Positions 59,001 to 64,000 of a stretch of DNA of 64,000 nucleotides are shown here, one piece after another; position 1 is the stretch's first letter, and every line of letters begins with the position of its first letter. This stretch comes from Taenia hydatigena (lineage: Eukaryota > Platyhelminthes > Cestoda > Cyclophyllidea > Taeniidae). The notes under the pieces were generated by a model. It was given only the letters and a program-made list of their open reading frames with translations. It was not told where the DNA came from and made no database searches. The stretch lies in the NCBI GenBank assembly GCA_036345935.2, contig JADWOT020001402.1, positions 124,001 through 188,000 of the forward strand. The letters run 5' to 3'. A program made the position numbers and the translations under genes.

Positions 59001-60116
59001 GTAGTGGAAGAGTGCTGGGGGAATGGGAGTAGAGGGTCGGTGGTGGTGAGGCATATCGGTAGGTTAGGGCACCGACCTGATAACGTGGATGTCGAGGAAT
59101 CTAGCCTCTCACCAGGCATGATGGCATCTTACCTCCCACTTTTAGTCAGGTTTACTGCTCCTCCCTCTAGCGTCAAAGTAGGCAGCACGTTCATCCTTTT
59201 TGCTGCAATCCATTGGTAGACAGGCATGACGGGGAGACAAAGCTGTTACGGCTCCGGCGGGACTCGAGCATGCAGTTTCCTGCTCCGCAGTTAGACGTCC
59301 TATCCAGTATGTCACGTAGTCAGCCGCCATCTCGGTGCATTCAGCCTACATATTTGCAGGTACCATCACAAACCGTTCTTTCACATCACACCCAATACTT
59401 TTGGCAAAGATTTACCAACTGTTTTATCCCTCCTTCCGACTACGGCTATTACGCTAACTCATAAAATCGCGATTCATGATTGGTAAATAACTGTGACATG
59501 ACCAAAATGTCCACCAGATAACAGCGTCACAATCTAAACATTTTGAATCCTAATGAAGAGGGTATTAGACGCAGCTTCACTGGACCCCACTTTTCTGCTA
59601 ACTGTAAGTAGATTTTAGGCTACAGTCACGACAAAATTAGCTTGAAACACCCTATTCAGCATCGTAAGTACAGCTTTCCTTTTATTAAATGGCGCAGTTG
59701 GAAGCATATTAAATTTCATGACGAAGTCTGTCACCTCAGCAGGCTAAGGAGAAACCGCCTTAAATGGCTAGCTTCTTATCGTTGAATGAAAGACAATAGC
59801 CTTCATTTGATTTATCTGAGGATGATCTCGTCTTGAGAATAGCCGTTACTCACTCTTATGCTGCCTGTGGAAATCTAGGTGAACACTAGCACTTTTACAA
59901 AATGATGGAAAATCACATAATGGAACTAAAACGCATGAAGCAAGCAATCAGACTTAGCAAAACAAGATTTTCTAGCATCTATTTGACCCACACTTGCTTT
60001 TGCAACAATAGTATGAGCAATTGTAGAGAGATCGCTGGAGATAGATGGAAAGATGCTTGAGAAAACCGAGTCGGATCTATAAAAATACAAAGCATACCTA
60101 TGCAGGTTGTCCATAT
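56063..60116 (+). repeat. 4.05-kb tandem unit, second copy
   Basis: This is head-to-tail with 52010-56061, with an offset of 4053-4055 bases. After 60116 the sequence continues into third-copy DNA that logically follows position 56061, so removing either unit leaves a continuous locus. Confidence 0.95.
59249..59321 (-). pseudogene. tRNA-Arg relic, second tandem unit
   Basis: This has the same sequence as 55194-55266. Confidence 0.8.
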
Positions 60117-61335
60117 TAGTGTTTCGACAGTATAAGCTGAGAGATGAAGTAATTGGAGCGAAAAGCTCAGTCATGCTTCCATTCATGTAAGGAAAACACA
60201 GTTGAAGGTTGTTGGCAAAAGTCTTAAAATGTCCCAATTCCAGTCTATTTCATTTGGTCGAATTGTAGAGCAACAGTACGATGATCGTGCTACTGTATTT
60301 ACGCTGATGATGCTAGAAAAGGTCGGCAAGTTCTGATATACGAAATTGCTTCCTTAAATACTTTGAATGCTAGATAGTAATCGCACAAAGAAGTGTGATC
60401 TATCAATAGGTCCTAAGAAATTTGGTTGGTCTAAACTTGCTAACCAATATGGCGATATATTATTATGAAGCCATGCATGAATATCTTCATCCAACTGGGT
60501 ATTTGTGTTGAGCTGACCTCGTTAAAATGCATTAGCTGATTTCAACTCACCTTTGTAGTGGTGAAGAGATTTTTCCAGATGTGTAGGCCACCCAAAAGGG
60601 AGCATCTGGAAAGTCTGTTTTGTCGGCCAGTTCACTAAGTGAGACAGTGTATGCGCATCGATTTGAGTTCTAAAATATGATGAAAGGCCTTAAGTGGCGA
60701 AGAGTGAAGTAGCCGAGAGGTTGCAGTGACAATCGCTTGTGCATTTGTCAGATCCACGCAAAAGAGGGTAAATGCGTGAAATCCGATCAGAGAAGTGGCA
60801 CAGCATGTTGAAATGTGGTAGCGGTAGAAGACTGAAAGAAGAATTTGCGCATTTGATGCTCTAGCATCATCGTATTTGTTGGAGATAAAGATGGTAATAA
60901 GGTGGAATTGTGCGTCAGTGTATTAGCGACTTTAGGATAAAAGGAAAAGAGATAGCGACTAAGCGAGAGATATATCTGTCGAAAGAACAATTTATTATTC
61001 GCCCTCAGTCTAGTATTCTACCTTACCATAGTTTCCACTCTTGATTAAAACCTTCTCAGTGCGATGATGTGTCAAAATGAAGTCCATTTAACTCAGCCAT
61101 ATATTCAGAGAAACCGTCAATACTGCCGAACTACGCTCCTGAAAGATTATTTTTCTTTGTGCTTAGTCATTGAAAGATCAAAATAAGTGCATCGCTATTT
61201 TGCATGGGCTCTTTTTATCCATGGATAGGGTTGCGACCCCAAAAGAGTAAAAAAGAGAGGAGAGACAGCAAGGAGATGGCGGTGACATGAAGTTAACTGC
61301 ACCCACTTCTCATAGACAGCAGGTGGCATGACTTT

Positions 61336-63124
61336 GTGCTGGAATTAAATTGCTACAATATTATGTGGATCCACAATATCCTTGCTATATATTGTGTCGA
61401 TTATTCGCACTAAGTAATGTTGGGTAGGCCATGCAATGGCTGAAATTAACTACGAATGCAGAAGGGAAGAAGGATTTGCAAATTTTACATATGAACGTGG
61501 AATGCAAAGAGAGCCAAAGAGCAAGAAAATGGCGTGGTGGGAGAAGAGGGATAAGAGGAAGTACTTTCGGTGAATTACGTAATTCTCCGCCCTCAATGAA
61601 GTTTAAAATGTCCGCAGCACTCCGTGAAAGTATAGGTAATCAAAATGGTGATGACCGCTTGTTTTCTGTGCGAATTGCGTCTCTTTTTTCCCATACAGAC
61701 ACTCACCTGGTCTCGTGATCGGCGAATGGCTCTTTGAGCCATCTGTTTAATTCTTGTATCACGGAGATAGGTCGAAAAGTCCCTAGCAATTTTCTTGTCA
61801 GTAGCCTGCCATAAATTCCGACTTAGGTTCCTCTTCCCTTGTTAGGTTTTTCTAAGCCAGATAGCTGTTCCTCTCGGCATATCAGTCTTCTTTTCTACAA
61901 CACAATTAACCCCATCAGCCAATCATCCATTCTGCCTCCAGTATAGAGCATTGTCCTCCCAATACTTTTATCCTGTCTTGTTAATAAATGAATAAAATTC
62001 GTTTTGTAGCTTCTTTTTAGGTTGCTAATTTTAATGTCTTCAATTGTTTTTTCCACCTCCTGGAACTGATGGAGCCCATCTGTTTTGTAGCCTTAGTAAA
62101 ATCGCGTAACGGATGGTGGTAAGGTTGTCGAAATTGTTCAACATGCCGATTTTTTCTGGCACTAGTTTTATCCCGTAATACGGCACAGGCCATATTAGCC
62201 TGCAGCGGACACCTTCATTTCAAATAGGCGTTTTAAGTAGCAACTGCAGTGCATGCTTTGAGCTTAAGATTTCCATGTCATTTGGGCAGTTAATGCACAA
62301 CTAAGAGATACTTAAATAATCTAGTCTCTGGCTTATTTTACGGCTCTTTACTGTGAAGGTTAGTTATGCATCTCATCGTCCACTGTGCTTTTTTTAATGA
62401 CTCCTTTGGCAACTCGTCGGTCACCTCGCACTACTAGTTAATTGAAGTTGATAGACACGATTATTGGTTTCCGCTCTTATTTATCCACCTTGTAGCTTAT
62501 AAAGTTAGCTAGCAATTTGCAAGATAAAGAGATTCTCGCGATATAAGTCATGCGCTATTGCGTCAACAGCAGCAGAACACAAACTAATGACTGGAATGAG
62601 GTGCTTAAGGAGTAAATTCATGCTTTACAAATGTTGAATTTCCTAGTTTCTGAACTCATTGGCAGCATAAAATGCTTACAGTTCCAATTCGATGGCGCCT
62701 GATGAGCCTTGTAGTCAAATAGGGATGGCAAAATGACTGATTCTTCCTTATGGGCTATTTTTCGCCACTGTTCTTTCCCCTTGATTATTATTTTTGAACT
62801 TGTGTTAACACATCACCATGCTGAGGTGGATATCTTTTTGAGTGCTTCCGCGTCAATTTAGACTAGGTTAAAGGTAGGACCGAATCGCACATTTAAAGTG
62901 TATAACGGTGATAATCAGCCACCGAAGGCGAGAGAAGGTTTGCAAGAAAAACATCCTTCTCTATTAGCGGCACTCACGCCCAGATCAAAGCCCTTTTATG
63001 CCACTCTGAAGCTTGATAATTGTGCTTAGGCCGTCTAAATAAGCACTAGGTACTTCTAAAGACGTTGCAGGAGAATCGTGTCTCTCACCATTGTCTTTGA
63101 CATCTTCCCGTTGACGGGCTGGCG
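61336..63124. other. Unmatched segment between two duplicated blocks
   Basis: This 1.8 kb interrupts the collinearity of the third copy with the right-arm flank. It contains an unrecognised 95-codon frame at 61431-61718 (+) rich in Arg and Lys. There are no terminal inverted repeats or transposase that I can see. Confidence 0.4.
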
Positions 63125-63640
63125 AATAAAGCAGCGGCGCGTGAAGCAAGTCACGTGATCTGCTGTTTTGTTCTGCCTCTTACCCAAAAGGAATAAACAG
63201 AGTGATGCACATTCGCATAAGGCTGAACTACTTCGCATCTCAAATTTATTGCCGATTAAGTGGTGGTGTTGAGTAACATCTCAAGTCGTGAGTCATATTG
63301 TGCCCCTGCGGGAACGACCTTTGTCCTTCTTAAGCTTATGCTGTTTAACCGAAGACGCTTTAAATAGCGGGACACATAACTTACTTTCACTCATTTTCGA
63401 ACTCCACAGGTGCGATAGCCCTGCATTTTGTGTGCCTGGAGGCACAGTGGAAAGAGATCAGTCGCGTCTATCATTGCAAGCAATCAGGGCCAGTCCACGA
63501 GTTGCCAGGATTTATTTGCGTTGCGTAGCTTTATGAGTTCCTTGTCGGCAAGCCTTATTTGATCAGACGAAAATTTTATGCCTGTAGATAGGTTTTCGTG
63601 AACGGAGGCATCCACAACCGCTACAGTGTCGTGCCATTGC
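63125..63640 (+). repeat. Third copy resumes
   Basis: This is collinear with about 48735-49275, sharing AGCAGCGGC-CGTG, CTTACTTTCACTCATTTT, GAGATCAGTCG and GCAGATAGG/GTAGATAGG blocks. The last 360 bases of the window match nothing here. Confidence 0.7.
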
Positions 63641-64000
63641 AAAATGAATTCGGTTACCACGGACTTCCTCTTAAAGAGGACTAAACATCATCCAACATAC
63701 AGCAGACTTAGAGCATCTTCTAGAACCAATAGAGATAATTATCTCGACCACTTTAATCTTATTAAATCATCCTAGACCGTATTATGCAGCAAGCTACAAT
63801 TGGTAAGGAATCTTGTCCACACGGAAACAGAAGAGTAAACAGTGGAAGTGGTGAGGACCACCCTCAATGCAAAATTTTGGCAGTTTATGTTCACCAACTT
63901 AATGCTAAGTTGGTATCATGCTTGCACCTTGTTGCGTCCAAGACAAAACAGCATTAATCAACTTGGAGGTCTGGAGACAAGCAGGAATCCACGATTTCAA

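Larger units (their letters stand above)
54565..61335 (+). repeat. Older third copy of outer right-arm sequence
   Basis: Excluding the duplicated 4.05-kb unit, this is collinear with 44935-48420 at visibly lower identity. It includes the tRNA relic, the repeat body, a CATCGTAAGTACAGCTTTC block, the GTAGTGGTGAAG and CATCTGGAAAGTCTG-type block (60555-60620), and the AAGTGGCGAAGAGTGAAGTA block (about 60690). The segment equivalent to about 46.98-47.74 kb is deleted near 60.62-60.68 kb. Confidence 0.85.

Overview
The window looks like nuclear DNA of a platyhelminth, most likely a taeniid cestode (Echinococcus/Taenia group). The reasons are: very short GT-AG introns (74 and about 98 nt) in the two gene-like loci, a fibronectin-III exon resembling the EG95/TSOL18/45W oncosphere-antigen family known from taeniids, a short run of TTAGGG telomere repeats, and a gene-poor, relic-rich background. 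The species is inferred, not proven. There is no prokaryotic operon structure and no CRISPR array. Almost all short open frames look like chance or mirror frames, and many begin at non-ATG codons.

Left flank (1-19.3 kb). This part is mostly unrecognised AT-rich DNA carrying decayed gene pieces. They are a frameshifted C2H2 zinc-finger fragment (2.2-2.5 kb), a histone H2B pseudogene (7.9-8.2 kb, minus strand), an EG95-like FnIII exon with a possible last exon (10.4-10.9 kb, minus), and a CELF/Bruno RRM3 pseudogene that keeps an intron (13.5-13.8 kb). A repeat at 1-314 recurs at 14.51-14.81 kb, where it is fused to a second copy of the zinc-finger fragment.

Centre (19.3-48.3 kb). A very large inverted repeat dominates the window. 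The arms are 19300-31815 and 35840-48282, about 12.5 kb each, around a 4.0 kb single-copy spacer. Each arm carries tRNA-Arg loci: one with anticodon ACG (left) or GCG (right), one TCG, one CCG, and one dead tRNA-Arg relic. Three of the four loci per arm are followed at once by the same roughly 450-nt repeat. At the intact loci there is no run of four T until about 252-256 nt downstream, so Pol III transcripts may carry a long shared 3' trailer. A 100-codon ORF with an acidic tail abuts the relic tRNA, a decayed copy of it precedes the TCG tRNA, and a 58-bp GC-rich element has resisted the decay that surrounds it.

Right flank (48.3-64 kb). An older, third, collinear copy of the outer part of the right arm runs from about 54.6 to 61.3 kb and resumes at 63.1-63.6 kb. 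Inside it a 4.05 kb block (52010-56061) is repeated head to tail (56063-60116) across a single N. That is most simply read as an assembly joint between two versions of one locus.

The region as a whole reads as a rapidly rearranging segmental-duplication zone with a tRNA-Arg cluster at its heart. The most interesting possibility is the tRNA-Arg plus conserved-trailer unit, either a SINE-like family or a tRNA-led non-coding RNA locus, amplified inside a large palindrome.
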